NCBI RefSeq assembly: GCF_013410035.1
Contig: NZ_JACCBW010000001.1
Coordinates: forward strand, 744,001 to 808,000
DNA from: Nocardioides cavernae
GTDB lineage: Bacteria > Actinomycetota > Actinomycetes > Propionibacteriales > Nocardioidaceae
DNA length: 64,000 nt
Direction of reading: 5' to 3'
The position numbers were made by a program, and so were the translations under genes. The notes beneath the pieces are model-generated. The model was not told the DNA's origin, did not search any database, and was given only the letters and a program-made list of their open reading frames with translations. How positions within the stretch are numbered: the stretch's first letter is position 1; the number at the start of each line of letters is the position of its first letter. Shown here piece by piece: positions 34,858-43,524 of this stretch.

Positions 34858-35584
34858 GTCTCGTCCCCGTTTTCTTCTTCGCTGTCACCGGCTCGGGATT
34901 CGACGCGAGCAGGCTGTAGTGAATGGCTACCTCATCCTTCATCGGTTGCGCAGCCGGTTCGGCAAAGAGGTCCAGTTGTTCGACGGTCGGCGGCGCTTCG
35001 AGCGGGGACCAGGTGCGCGTGAAGGTTCCTGACCGCCCGGGCTTGTAGTCGATGAAGTGAATGCTCTGAGCCTGCGTGAGGGTGTCGCCTTGGACGACGT
35101 TGGTGACCAGGATTGCGTTCACGGCGCTGGCGAAGCCGTCGCTCACCGCCCAGGTCGTCAGGTCGTTGTCCACGTGAGTAGCGATGACCCACTTGAGCCG
35201 CTCACGCGATTCGACGACGTTCTCCTTGTCGATGTCCACGGCGTAGATGGAAGCGAGGCAGCGGAGCACTCGGTGCTCATACCGTTCGCTGTGGCCATAG
35301 CGACGGACACTGACCGTGGAGAGTTTCCGGCGAAGGATCTCTTCGAGGAAGTTCCCTGACCCGCAGGCGGGTTCAAGGAACTTCCGGTCATGATTGCCGG
35401 GGTTCTCCTGGGTGGGGAACATGTCGCCGACGAGGTCGAGCATCGCGTTGACTTCGCGCTCGTGCGTGTAGACCTCGGCCAGATCCCTCACTCGGTCGCG
35501 AGTCTTGATCTGCGTGCGCAGTAGGGCCGTGATGCCGTCGTGACGGTGTGACAGGGCAGCGCTGGGTCGACTGGGGTTGCCCAC
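34829..35584 (-). CDS. N6-methylase subunit with SAM-binding motif but no NPPY
   Basis: 251 residues from a GTG at 35584 with a strong GAGGAGG upstream (a longer frame to 35737 lacks a site). EREVNAMLDLVGDMF then KFLEPACGSGNFLEEILRRKL is a canonical motif I, and YAVDIDKENV is motif II; ILVTNVVQGDTL follows. No (N/D)PPY catalytic motif is present and the protein ends after ~80 more residues. It thus seems to provide SAM binding while the overlapping next gene provides NPPY: a methylase split into two polypeptides, or a regulator derived from one. Confidence 0.75.
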   Translation of the reverse strand: MGNPSRPSAALSHRHDGITALLRTQIKTRDRVRDLAEVYTHEREVNAMLDLVGDMFPTQENPGNHDRKFLEPACGSGNFLEEILRRKLSTVSVRRYGHSERYEHRVLRCLASIYAVDIDKENVVESRERLKWVIATHVDNDLTTWAVSDGFASAVNAILVTNVVQGDTLTQAQSIHFIDYKPGRSGTFTRTWSPLEAPPTVEQLDLFAEPAAQPMKDEVAIHYSLLASNPEPVTAKKKTGTRRDTGTGQQA

Positions 35585-35807
35585 CGGTGCCCTCCTCGAA
35601 TCAGGTCTGTCGTGTTCTCCTATCGGCGTCCCAGCCCGCCGGTCGAACTGCGTGGCAGCGACCGGCGGCGACTGACGCGCCGCAGCACGCTCACGATAGG
35701 CGGCACTGAGGACAGGTGCTTGGACGTGTGAGGGCAACGTGTCCCGAGGTGTCCCATCTGGGACACCTGATCCTGGGCAACACCTCTCGCGAACACGACC
35801 GTCCGAG

Positions 35808-37208
35808 TCACGCCTCGCTTGTGAGCGGGGCGTACGCGGCGGCGGTCCGGCGCTGGGCTAGGGCCACGTAGTCAGCCTCGATGTCTGCGCCGATGACGCG
35901 CCTTCCGGGAAGGGACAGGGCTGCAATTGCGACGGTTCCGGAGCCGACAAAGGGGTCGACGATGAGGTCGCCTGGCGTGGTCAGTCGTTGAATGAACGTG
36001 GCAGCCTCTTGTGTCCCTTGCTGCCAGGGGTGGGCGCTGTCCTTCTCCTTGCCGTCGCCTGCGACGGGGTCGGACGTGTAGCGCGGCACACTGGGGCCTG
36101 CTGCTTTGCGGTAGGCGAGCACGGGGCGCCATGAGGGTGTGATGGCGCGCGACCAGACCTGGGTGCCGGAGTTGGCGTTGGGGAAGGTGACGGCGTAGGT
36201 CCACCAGTATCCGAGGCCATCGGCTTCGAAGGGCGCGAGCCGGTTGATGGCTCGGGCGAGGTGGATGTGTGCGCAGTAGGCGAGGAGGAGGCCGCCTGGT
36301 TTGAGCCACGTGGCGGCGCGGCTACCGAGGAGGTCCCATGGTCCGCCGGTGGCGAAGTCCGATTGCAGGTATGGGGGGTCGGTGAGGATGAGGTCCACGC
36401 TGCCCGCAGGGATGTCGAGGTCCGCGATGTCGGAGTGGCGGATGTCCACCCGTCCGGGGAGGTCCGCGGTGCCGGGGCGGTCGTGGAGCGCCTTGCGTGA
36501 GTCCTCAGCCGCCTTGGCGCGGCGGAGTCGCTCCAGCCCGCGGAGGTCCAGCGTTCGAGCGGGGACCTCCGGGCCGAGGTGTTCGAGTGCTGTCTGTGCG
36601 GTTCGGTGTTGGTGGTCTGAGTGCACGTAGACGGTTGCTGGCCTCTTGGGCTTGCGAGCCTTGTAGGTGCGGCCGTCGTCACCGACGACGGCGTCCGGCC
36701 CTCGCTCGGGTGAGCCCTGCACGTCGCGCGCCACAGTGCTCTTTGGAATGCCGGTTGCCGATGCAATGCGCCGCACGCTCCACCCGGCCTCCCGCAACCT
36801 CATGATCGCCTCAGAGCGTTGCGTCGGCGTCAGGTGGCGGCGGTGGACGTTGAGAGCCAGTGCGTGTGCGACCTTCTCGCTGCGGCTGCCGAGTCCGGCT
36901 CGGATGACTCTGGGATGACTGGTCACGCCGAGTTCGCGAAGAGCGCGAAGGCGATGGTGACCGTCCAGGACGTTTCCGTCTTCGTCGTACTCGATGGCTA
37001 CGAGGCAACCGTGTTCGCGCAGGCTGGCTTTGAGCGCATCGAACTCCTCGCCGGAGAGCGCTGGCATGACTTGGTAGGGCTGGTCCGTGTGGTCGGTGTC
37101 AGCCGCGTCCGCGCCAGGGCGCGCGACTCCCTCGGCGTGCGTCACGGGATTGCTGGGGCTCACTCGTCTCTCTTCTTGGCGTTGATGAATGTCCACCCGC
37201 GGCTTCAC
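35808..37208 (-). CDS. ParB-like/HTH/DNA methylase fusion
   Basis: 466 residues in three parts. ParB/Srx-like domain (about 45-120): MPALSGEEFDALKASLREHG, DEDGNVLDGHHRLRALRELG. HTH (about 128-170): TPTQRSEAIMRLREAGWSVRRIASATGIPKSTVARDV. Methylase (about 255-455): LILTDPPYLQ then, near the C-terminus, DLIVDPFVGSGTVAIAAL, so DPPY comes before the FxGxG motif, the beta-class order of N4-cytosine/N6-adenine methylases. Such ParB-methylase proteins are common on phages and plasmids as orphan methylases that protect element DNA. It lies upstream of the restriction operon. 37209-37472 beyond it holds nothing visible. Confidence 0.85.
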   Translation of the reverse strand: MKPRVDIHQRQEERRVSPSNPVTHAEGVARPGADAADTDHTDQPYQVMPALSGEEFDALKASLREHGCLVAIEYDEDGNVLDGHHRLRALRELGVTSHPRVIRAGLGSRSEKVAHALALNVHRRHLTPTQRSEAIMRLREAGWSVRRIASATGIPKSTVARDVQGSPERGPDAVVGDDGRTYKARKPKRPATVYVHSDHQHRTAQTALEHLGPEVPARTLDLRGLERLRRAKAAEDSRKALHDRPGTADLPGRVDIRHSDIADLDIPAGSVDLILTDPPYLQSDFATGGPWDLLGSRAATWLKPGGLLLAYCAHIHLARAINRLAPFEADGLGYWWTYAVTFPNANSGTQVWSRAITPSWRPVLAYRKAAGPSVPRYTSDPVAGDGKEKDSAHPWQQGTQEAATFIQRLTTPGDLIVDPFVGSGTVAIAALSLPGRRVIGADIEADYVALAQRRTAAAYAPLTSEA

Positions 37209-37472
37209 GGCGATTCGGTCTCGCGGTTCGTGTTTGCGACATGAGCCATGCAGTCGGGGCGGGTACCGCTGCTTCCGTCCCGCCTGCCGCGAGGTGGTTG
37301 TGAGCGGCGGCAGCAGCCTGACCGGGACGGGACTGGCGTTGCTTGTGTCGCCCTAACCCGCGAGGCACCACAAGGCCCCCGTGTAGGCGCCGAGCGCATG
37401 CCAACACGGGCCGAAGGCGCGAGATGGCTGGCGTTGCAAGTCCACGTGGGTGCCGAGTGGCACACGAGGCGG

Positions 37473-37946
37473 TCAGCGAGTTCCGTCGCGCAACTGGGTC
37501 CGGATCGGTTCCGCAGCAACAATGACAGTCTTACAAGCACCGAACATGTCCTCGATCTGATGTTGTGCAAGCGGCCCTCGAAGGCGCTGGTACGCGGAGG
37601 CGAGGGCAACGATGCGGCTCATCTCATCTACGGCGTCGATCAGAAAGTTGAGGTCGTAGTCGGTGGCCTGCGGCGTCGTGTCGGGCTGACGGCCTCGATC
37701 GGGGTGCGAGTCGTTGAAGTCTGCGCGCGCCCGCTTGCATGGCATGCAGGCCTGAATGCGCGGGGGTAGCAGCGTCTGGCAAAAGGGGCACCACCGGTCA
37801 TTGCGCACGGACCGGCGCTTGAGGCCCTGACCAGGCGCGGGCGCGGGGTGGTTGATGCGGAACGGTTCTAGTGGCCGCGGTTGACGGTCGGCGGGCAGCG
37901 CACCGACCTGCTCGTCAGTAAGTTCCACGCCTGCTTGGAGCGTCAC
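37473..37946 (-). CDS. Zinc-ribbon hypothetical protein
   Basis: 157 residues from GTG. WCPFCQTLLPP and CMPCKRAR form a CxxC...CxxC zinc ribbon around residues 53-71. The C-terminal half is helical (LNFLIDAVDEMSRIVALASAYQRLRGPLAQHQIEDMF). Unknown family. It sits divergently upstream of the transposition operon, a position often taken by a regulator. Confidence 0.55.
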   Translation of the reverse strand: MTLQAGVELTDEQVGALPADRQPRPLEPFRINHPAPAPGQGLKRRSVRNDRWCPFCQTLLPPRIQACMPCKRARADFNDSHPDRGRQPDTTPQATDYDLNFLIDAVDEMSRIVALASAYQRLRGPLAQHQIEDMFGACKTVIVAAEPIRTQLRDGTR

Positions 37947-37983
37947 GCTGTTTCGCCAATCTGTTTGTCGTGGGTCGCCGTAG

Positions 37984-38026
37984 GTTTCCGTAGTTCCGGC
38001 AGTTTCCCGTTGTTCGCGTTAGTTCG
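37984..38026. repeat. Helically phased GTT(T)C repeats
   Basis: GTT followed by C or TC starts at 37984, 37993, 38002, 38012 and 38022, that is every 9-10 bp, upstream of the transposition operon. Regular one-turn phasing suggests multiple binding sites on one DNA face or mild curvature. Confidence 0.4.
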
Positions 38027-38095
38027 ACCGGCCCGGACGGCGCCTGGACGCCCAGCATGAATCGGGCTGTGACCTGCGCGGATGTCAGCCGAAGC

Positions 38096-38112
38096 ATCGT
38101 TATATCAACGAT
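38096..38112. promoter_or_regulatory. Operator and -10 region of the transposition operon
   Basis: ATCGTT-ATATC-AACGAT is a perfect palindrome 106 bp before the first gene of the operon; TATATC inside it is a plausible -10. The HTH protein at the end of the operon or the zinc-ribbon protein may bind here. Confidence 0.5.
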
Positions 38113-38217
38113 TCGCCGTGGAACCTGGCAGTTCGTCTTAGGTCGCCGAGGTTGGTCGGCAAGTAGGTGTTCGGCGGACGGTTCTCCCCGTCCAGCCCGC
38201 CCTGCACAGGAGAACGA

Positions 38218-39084
38218 ATGTCTCGCCACGCCGCTCGCAACCTCTCGTCCACAACTTCGAGTGCCAAGGCTCTTGCGACGTCAGTCGAAGCCGTCTACGG
38301 TGAGGTACTCGAACACCTGTTCGACACAGTGCACGATGGAGCGACTCATGGCGATACGGCAGCGAGGGGTCAGAACACTCCCCTCCCGCTGAGGCTCGCC
38401 GCGGTGGGAGGGGACCCCCTCCACACCGAATCGGGTGCCACCATGCTCCTTCACGACCTCAAGGGCGAATACGGCGACATCATCGTCGCCGACACGTCGC
38501 TCACCGGCGACTCCGACGCGGTGTCCGTGGCCGCTCTTGTCTGCGCACGGCACGCCGCAGCGAACCTCAATCACGAACTGGCGAGGATGCCCTCGCCCGA
38601 GCGCAGCGACTTCGTGTGGCAGTTCGTGCCCGGCCCCGACGAGGACAGCGCCCACCGCGCGTTCTGGGACCTACTGGCGACGAAGTTGTACGCCTACGTC
38701 ACCCGCTTCTTCCCCGCCTCATGGCAGTCCCTTGCCGGACTGACGGATGCGCCTGATTGGTCGATGCCGGTATGGCGGACCCCCGTTGGGGTCGTGTGCG
38801 ACCTGTTCGTCTACCTCACTCCATGGGACGACGACCTCGACATCGCCGCCGTGGCCCAGCGTGCACTCGACCTCGCGGGCGTGTCGTTCGGCCCGGAGGT
38901 CGTCGGCGTGCGCGTGCTCCCGCTGTTCGCGCCCTACCTGGCGCGTTGGCACTTTCCCGACGGCACATGGACGCCCCTGGGCGACCGAACCGACTTGCCG
39001 GATGCGCTCACCGCTTCCACCTCGCAGCCGCCGGTTGGCGGTCCCGGTAGGGGCTTCGGTAGGGCCTTCGAGGTGGCACGGTGA
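38218..39084 (+). CDS. Unknown first gene of the Tn7-like operon
   Basis: 288 residues from the ATG at 38218 with AGGAG upstream. No recognised family. Visible features: LRLAAVGGDPLHTESGATMLLHDLKGEYGDIIVADTSL, then FVWQFVPGPDEDSAHRAFWDLLATKLYAYVTRFFP, and VLPLFAPYLARWHFPDGTW. Its stop overlaps the GTG start of the TnsA-like gene (GTGA), so it is tied to transposition. It might be a target selector or accessory factor; no nuclease or ATPase motif is seen. Confidence 0.55.
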   Translation: MSRHAARNLSSTTSSAKALATSVEAVYGEVLEHLFDTVHDGATHGDTAARGQNTPLPLRLAAVGGDPLHTESGATMLLHDLKGEYGDIIVADTSLTGDSDAVSVAALVCARHAAANLNHELARMPSPERSDFVWQFVPGPDEDSAHRAFWDLLATKLYAYVTRFFPASWQSLAGLTDAPDWSMPVWRTPVGVVCDLFVYLTPWDDDLDIAAVAQRALDLAGVSFGPEVVGVRVLPLFAPYLARWHFPDGTWTPLGDRTDLPDALTASTSQPPVGGPGRGFGRAFEVAR

Positions 39085-39713
39085 CCGGGGCAGCGGAGCG
39101 CCGAGAGGCGTTCGCGGCTGCTGGGCTGCCCGTCCCGGTCTACCCGAGCAAGCCAGTCCAGCGGCACGACAGCAACGCCTGGGATGTCCGCATCGGGATT
39201 CTCACCCACCGCGTCATTGGCATAGTCGCGCCGCAGGCGCAGCACCTGCCCTCGGCTGAGCATCCGGCGCTGATCCGCGCAACCGTGGGGTCGATAGTCA
39301 GTGATCGCTCGCTCGGGCGACTGGACCGTGCCCGCACTCGCATCACGGGCCTCACCACGCAATATCTACGCGAGTTCCTTCCGCCACCCTCGGTCGAATT
39401 TCTGGGCACCGAACTGATGGCCGGACGCGGACGCGTCGACCTCGCATGGCGCCACCCCACGCTCGGTGTCTGGTTCGACGAGTTGAAGACCTGGCGACAC
39501 TCCCAAGCCGGACTCGACGACCCAACCTGGCGCCAAATCACCCGCTACCTCGACGCAGGCACCACGACGTACGCCGACCAGTTCGCAGGCGTGCGCCTGC
39601 TGACCCTAGGCAACCTCCGCGCCTGCGTCGCCATCAGCCGTCAAGGCCTCATCGAAGACCTCGCCCACTCACCCCTCGCCCCATCTCTTCTCACCGTTGG
39701 AGGTGCCGCATGA
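39081..39713 (+). CDS. tnsA: TnsA-like PD-(D/E)XK transposon end nuclease
   Basis: 210 residues from GTG. The nuclease core is visible as GRGRVDLAWRHPTLGVWFDELKTWR: Asp120, then Glu134-x-Lys136 (E-L-K), the TnsA-type catalytic triad. TnsA cuts the 5' ends of Tn7-like elements so that, with TnsB, they move by cut-and-paste. At 210 residues it is somewhat shorter than Tn7 TnsA, lacking much of the C-terminal winged helix domain. It overlaps genes on both sides by 4 bp and directly precedes the DDE transposase, as in Tn7. Confidence 0.72.
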   Translation: MTGAAERREAFAAAGLPVPVYPSKPVQRHDSNAWDVRIGILTHRVIGIVAPQAQHLPSAEHPALIRATVGSIVSDRSLGRLDRARTRITGLTTQYLREFLPPPSVEFLGTELMAGRGRVDLAWRHPTLGVWFDELKTWRHSQAGLDDPTWRQITRYLDAGTTTYADQFAGVRLLTLGNLRACVAISRQGLIEDLAHSPLAPSLLTVGGAA

Positions 39714-41470
39714 CCGGCTCCCGAAGCCTCGACCACGCCGCATCAAGCGACGGTCCGCAGCGACTGTCGCACTCGGACAAGCACGCCCTCGTGCGCCGCC
39801 TGCGCCGTCTTGGCGGAGGCGGGAAGCCGCTCGGACCACACGTGCGCCTGGCGGCGGAGCAGCACGGAGTGTCGGTCAAGACGGTCTACAAGTGGCTCCG
39901 GGACCCGTCCCTCGCCGGAGACGAGCCAAAGCCGAAGCAGCGCACTCGGTTCGAGGTCACCATCGAGCACCTCACCGTCGTGGCCAACGAGCAGAACCTG
40001 TACACCGCTTGGGAGAAGATGCAGGCGGCGGACCTCATTGACTGCTCCTACCGGACCTTCGCCCGGGCCATCGCTGAGCGCACCGACCCCACGCTCGTCG
40101 AAGCCGCCTTGAAGGGCTACAAGGGCCTCGTCAACGCTCGGCTCTACCTCAAGTGGACCCCGCCGCACCGATGCCACACCTACCACGTCGACCACACCAA
40201 GTTGGACCTGTGGGTGTGGCCCTCGCACAAGCACCGCTCCCCCGTCCGTCCGCACGTGACCGTGATCGTCGACGGCGCGACCGGGCTGCTCCACGCGGTG
40301 GCTTGGGTGGCCGACATCAACGGCGACATGATCGCTGCAGCCTTGGCCGACTGCGCCGTCGAACGCAAGTATCACGGCGTACTGGTGGGTGGCCAGCCTG
40401 AGCAGGTCATCCTCGACAACGCTGCCGCGCATTTCGGCCCCGCGATGCGAGCCGGGGTTGAACGCCTTGGCTGGATCATCGCCCCCACGGCTGCCTACTC
40501 CTCGTGGCAGAACGGCAAGGCCGAACGGGCCATCGGCATGCTGAACAAGCGGCTGTCCAACCGTGCTCCCGGCGCCACGAACTCCGGCACAACACGTACT
40601 GGCGCTCCCCGCAACGTCGCTCGACTGCCCGCCGACATCAACCCGGCCGACGTGTGGGGTTGGAAGGCATTCCAGATGGCGCTGCAAGCCGAGGTCGATG
40701 ACATCAACACCACGATCAAGATGAAGCGGCTGGGCGGTCTCACCCGGCTGGAGGCCTGGGCCGCTGACCCGACTGAACGGCGTCCCATCGAGGCAGCCGA
40801 GTCGCGGCTCGCCATGCTCACCTCTGGCAACAAGACGTACACCGCGACCAAGAACGGCATCAACTTCCAGGGTGTCGACTACGTCGACGCGTGCCTGGTC
40901 TACGGGCGCAAGTACCTCATCCGCTACCTGCCCACCCAGCGTGAGTTCATCGAAGTGTTCGACTTGAACAACGAGCACGTCGGGACCGCGTACGACCCGG
41001 ACACGATCCCGAAGAACCGCCGTGACGCGTTCATGGCCGAACGCGCCCGGCAGGAACGGGACGCGCAGGCGATCGAGTACGGCGTGCGCGCTCACCGTCG
41101 CCATCTGGCAGCGGTCGACAACGCCAACGCCGGGTACGGCGATGACAACCCGACCGACGATGACGAGGACGTCCAGTCTCACGCCGGTGTGACGGACATG
41201 GGAGCGACCTCGCGTCTAGATCGCGCACACGGAAGCAATGCTGCTGAGCGCCCAGAGCCGAAGCGCCGCGCTAAGCAGCCCCGGGTCCCCGTCGAGGCCA
41301 CCGCGCAGGAGACGCCTGCTTCTCCAACTGCCCTCTCGCGGCTCGCCGCAGTACACGGCGAACCCGTCATCCCCGTGCGCCGCCCCCCGGCTGGCACCCA
41401 CACCGAGATGCCCGACAACCCACGACCCGATACGTCCAGCACCTCCAGCCCGGACCATCCACAGAACTGA
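39710..41470 (+). CDS. tnsB: TnsB/Mu-type DDE transposase
   Basis: 586 residues. N-terminal HTH (about 25-65, HGVSVKTVYKWL) and second DNA-binding region; rve/RNase H core with Asp161 (YHVDHTKLD), Asp236 (VILDNAAAHFG) and Glu272 (WQNGKAERAIG), the last two 36 residues apart, exactly DD(35)E. A Mu-type C-terminal beta-barrel follows (TYTATKNGINFQGVDYVD), then a long disordered acidic/Pro-rich tail that should contact the TnsC-like ATPase. It cuts 3' ends and joins them to target DNA. ATGA overlap with the TnsA-like gene supports a TnsAB complex. Confidence 0.88.
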   Translation: MTGSRSLDHAASSDGPQRLSHSDKHALVRRLRRLGGGGKPLGPHVRLAAEQHGVSVKTVYKWLRDPSLAGDEPKPKQRTRFEVTIEHLTVVANEQNLYTAWEKMQAADLIDCSYRTFARAIAERTDPTLVEAALKGYKGLVNARLYLKWTPPHRCHTYHVDHTKLDLWVWPSHKHRSPVRPHVTVIVDGATGLLHAVAWVADINGDMIAAALADCAVERKYHGVLVGGQPEQVILDNAAAHFGPAMRAGVERLGWIIAPTAAYSSWQNGKAERAIGMLNKRLSNRAPGATNSGTTRTGAPRNVARLPADINPADVWGWKAFQMALQAEVDDINTTIKMKRLGGLTRLEAWAADPTERRPIEAAESRLAMLTSGNKTYTATKNGINFQGVDYVDACLVYGRKYLIRYLPTQREFIEVFDLNNEHVGTAYDPDTIPKNRRDAFMAERARQERDAQAIEYGVRAHRRHLAAVDNANAGYGDDNPTDDDEDVQSHAGVTDMGATSRLDRAHGSNAAERPEPKRRAKQPRVPVEATAQETPASPTALSRLAAVHGEPVIPVRRPPAGTHTEMPDNPRPDTSSTSSPDHPQN

Positions 41471-41479
41471 GGAACCGAC

Positions 41480-42289
41480 ATGACCAGCAACCGCACCGCG
41501 AACACCGACCCGGACAACGACCCGCAGCCCCTCAACCTCGGCCTCGAAACTGACCTCGCCGACACCCCCTACTTCCGAGAAGGCGTGCTCAAGGCACGAG
41601 GGGTCATGTCCACCAACGGCATCCTCGCCGTCGACGGGGTCCCGGGCACCGGCAAGACCACCTGCGCCCGATACGTCGCACAGACGAGCAGCCGCCCCGC
41701 CGCACTCGTCCGGATGAGCAGCGACCCGAAGCCGCTCGAACTGCTCCGCCGCACCCACCTGGCGATCACGGGCATCCATGCAGGGAAGCGGGACACCCGC
41801 TTCGACCTCCAGCAGGACCTTCTTCCCGTGCTCGACCAATGGAACGGCGTCCTCATCGTCGATGAGATGCAAAACAGCAAGGTCAACGCCATGCAGGAAC
41901 TCACCTGGCTTTACGAGGAGTCCGACCACAGTTTCGGGCTCGTCGTGGTCGGTACCGGCGTCCTCGACGCTGTCATGCAGTACCCGCAACTGGAGACCCG
42001 CATCATGGGCGAGCACACCTTCCAACCGCTACGGGGGACCGACCTCATCACCGCCGTGCGTGGGCTCGACCTCCGTTTCGCCGACGCTCCCACCACCGTG
42101 TTGGCCGAGCACAACGAAGCCAAGTGCGCAGGCCTACTGCGCAGGTGGGTACAAACCGTGCGCTGGCTAAACACCTTCGAGATCACCGAGACCGTCACCG
42201 AGGACGTGCTGGCCGACGTGCGCGCAATGCTCCCCACGGCCCGCACTCCCAAGAACAAGCGCAACGAAGCCTCGGAGGCGGCGGCATGA
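41480..42289 (+). CDS. tnsC: TnsC/TniB-like AAA+ target-selector ATPase
   Basis: 269 residues. Walker A GVPGTGKT at 53-60, Walker B VLIVDEMQN at about 124-131 (Asp128, Glu129), then VVVGTGVLDAVM as sensor 1 region. Size is nearer TniB/MuB than Tn7 TnsC (about 550). In this family the ATPase assembles on target DNA and recruits the transposase. Its start lies 9 bp after the transposase stop, and its own end overlaps the next start by ATGA. Confidence 0.85.
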   Translation: MTSNRTANTDPDNDPQPLNLGLETDLADTPYFREGVLKARGVMSTNGILAVDGVPGTGKTTCARYVAQTSSRPAALVRMSSDPKPLELLRRTHLAITGIHAGKRDTRFDLQQDLLPVLDQWNGVLIVDEMQNSKVNAMQELTWLYEESDHSFGLVVVGTGVLDAVMQYPQLETRIMGEHTFQPLRGTDLITAVRGLDLRFADAPTTVLAEHNEAKCAGLLRRWVQTVRWLNTFEITETVTEDVLADVRAMLPTARTPKNKRNEASEAAA

Positions 42290-43524
42290 CCATCTCCCTC
42301 ACCCCACTGCCCAGTCGCGTGTCGGCGAAATCAGTGCTACCCAATACCGACCCCGCCACCGGCATCATCACCACCACCGGACGTCCCACCCGCCACGATT
42401 GGGCCGTCGGGCAGACCATCCTCGCGGACATGGGGGTACGACTCGACATCGCCGGGGCCGGACGCAACCACGGCGAAGACCTCGAACTCCTCGCCGCGTG
42501 GCTTACCGCCCACCACGCGACCATGCTAGTGGTGCGGCACGCCACCAACCTGCACAGCCACGAACTCCTCGACAACCTCGCGCTCCTGTGTGAAGGGGTT
42601 GGAGTCCACCTCGCCCTCACCTGTGACGACACCGTCGGCCATACCCTCGTCGACTGGGTCGGCGAACGATCCGGCGTCATCGACACCAACATCGGCGCCC
42701 TCCTACAACGCATGAACGAGGCTGCCCGCCCTCAGCCGAGCATCACTGACGACGACGAACCGCACTTCCCCGACTTTCTGCCGCGGGTCGACTTCTACCT
42801 GTTCCGTTCACGTTGTCGCGACCTGCTCACCCCGTCCGACTTCGCTGTCGTAGACGACTTGTACTGCAACGTGTTCCGTCAGGTCCGGGCCCACCCATAC
42901 ATCAGCAGCGAAAACGCCTCCGAGCGCCTCAGCGACGGTCTACGCGACACGAACAGCCCGGGTCGAGCGCTCACCCACGTCCGCGCCGCCCAAGCCGCCA
43001 TGTTCACCCACGGCCTCCTGCTCAAGGTGAACCTCGACTTCTTCCTCAACGGTGTCGCCGACGGCGAACACCGTCGCCTCACGCCCGGCCAGATCCGCTC
43101 CCTGCGTGCCTACCGGCAGCCATGGCGATCCTGCGCCGTCGTGCTGCGCGACGCCGACCTGACCAACGAGCAGATCCGCACCCTGCGCATGGACCAGGTC
43201 ACCGACGACGGCGACCTCACGGCGGACCTCAACCATCTGCCGCTCACCAGCGACGCCCGTCTCTTCCTGCGCTGTCAGCGCATCCTGCGCACCATCCACG
43301 GCGCAACCGACAGCGACCCACTACTGGACACCGCTGCGTCCCGCATTCAGGCGGCCCAACGCCGCTCCTCCACGGACCTGAACCTCCCCCGCGTCCCCAC
43401 CCGTGAACCGAACACGACCAGCCGCAAGCACCGCTGGAACTACGACCTCGGAACGTCACTCCTTCCGCTGACCACCCAGCACCTCCCCTCCCCTGAAAGC
43501 ATCCGAAACGGAGCCCACGCATGA
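42286..43524 (+). CDS. Unknown protein in the TnsD/TniQ position
   Basis: 412 residues overlapping the ATPase gene by ATGA. No CxxC zinc finger or TniQ pattern is visible. Residues 40-150 read like a P-loop-less ATPase-type fold: MGVRLDIAGAGRNHGEDLELLAAWL, MLVVRHATNLHSHELLDNLALLCEGVGVHLALTCDD. The middle has FLPRVDFYLFRSRCRDLLTPSDFAVVDDLYCNVFRQV, and the later half LTPGQIRSLRAYRQPWRSCAVVLRDADLTNEQIRTLRMDQVTDDG looks like a helical DNA-binding module. Its place suggests a target-selection subunit of a new kind. Confidence 0.6.
   Translation: MTISLTPLPSRVSAKSVLPNTDPATGIITTTGRPTRHDWAVGQTILADMGVRLDIAGAGRNHGEDLELLAAWLTAHHATMLVVRHATNLHSHELLDNLALLCEGVGVHLALTCDDTVGHTLVDWVGERSGVIDTNIGALLQRMNEAARPQPSITDDDEPHFPDFLPRVDFYLFRSRCRDLLTPSDFAVVDDLYCNVFRQVRAHPYISSENASERLSDGLRDTNSPGRALTHVRAAQAAMFTHGLLLKVNLDFFLNGVADGEHRRLTPGQIRSLRAYRQPWRSCAVVLRDADLTNEQIRTLRMDQVTDDGDLTADLNHLPLTSDARLFLRCQRILRTIHGATDSDPLLDTAASRIQAAQRRSSTDLNLPRVPTREPNTTSRKHRWNYDLGTSLLPLTTQHLPSPESIRNGAHA

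Noticed and set aside
37953..37979. Left end of the Tn7-like element at two TCGCC copies 22 bp apart
   Set aside because: They are in the same orientation as the right-end repeats, not inverted, and only two copies occur.
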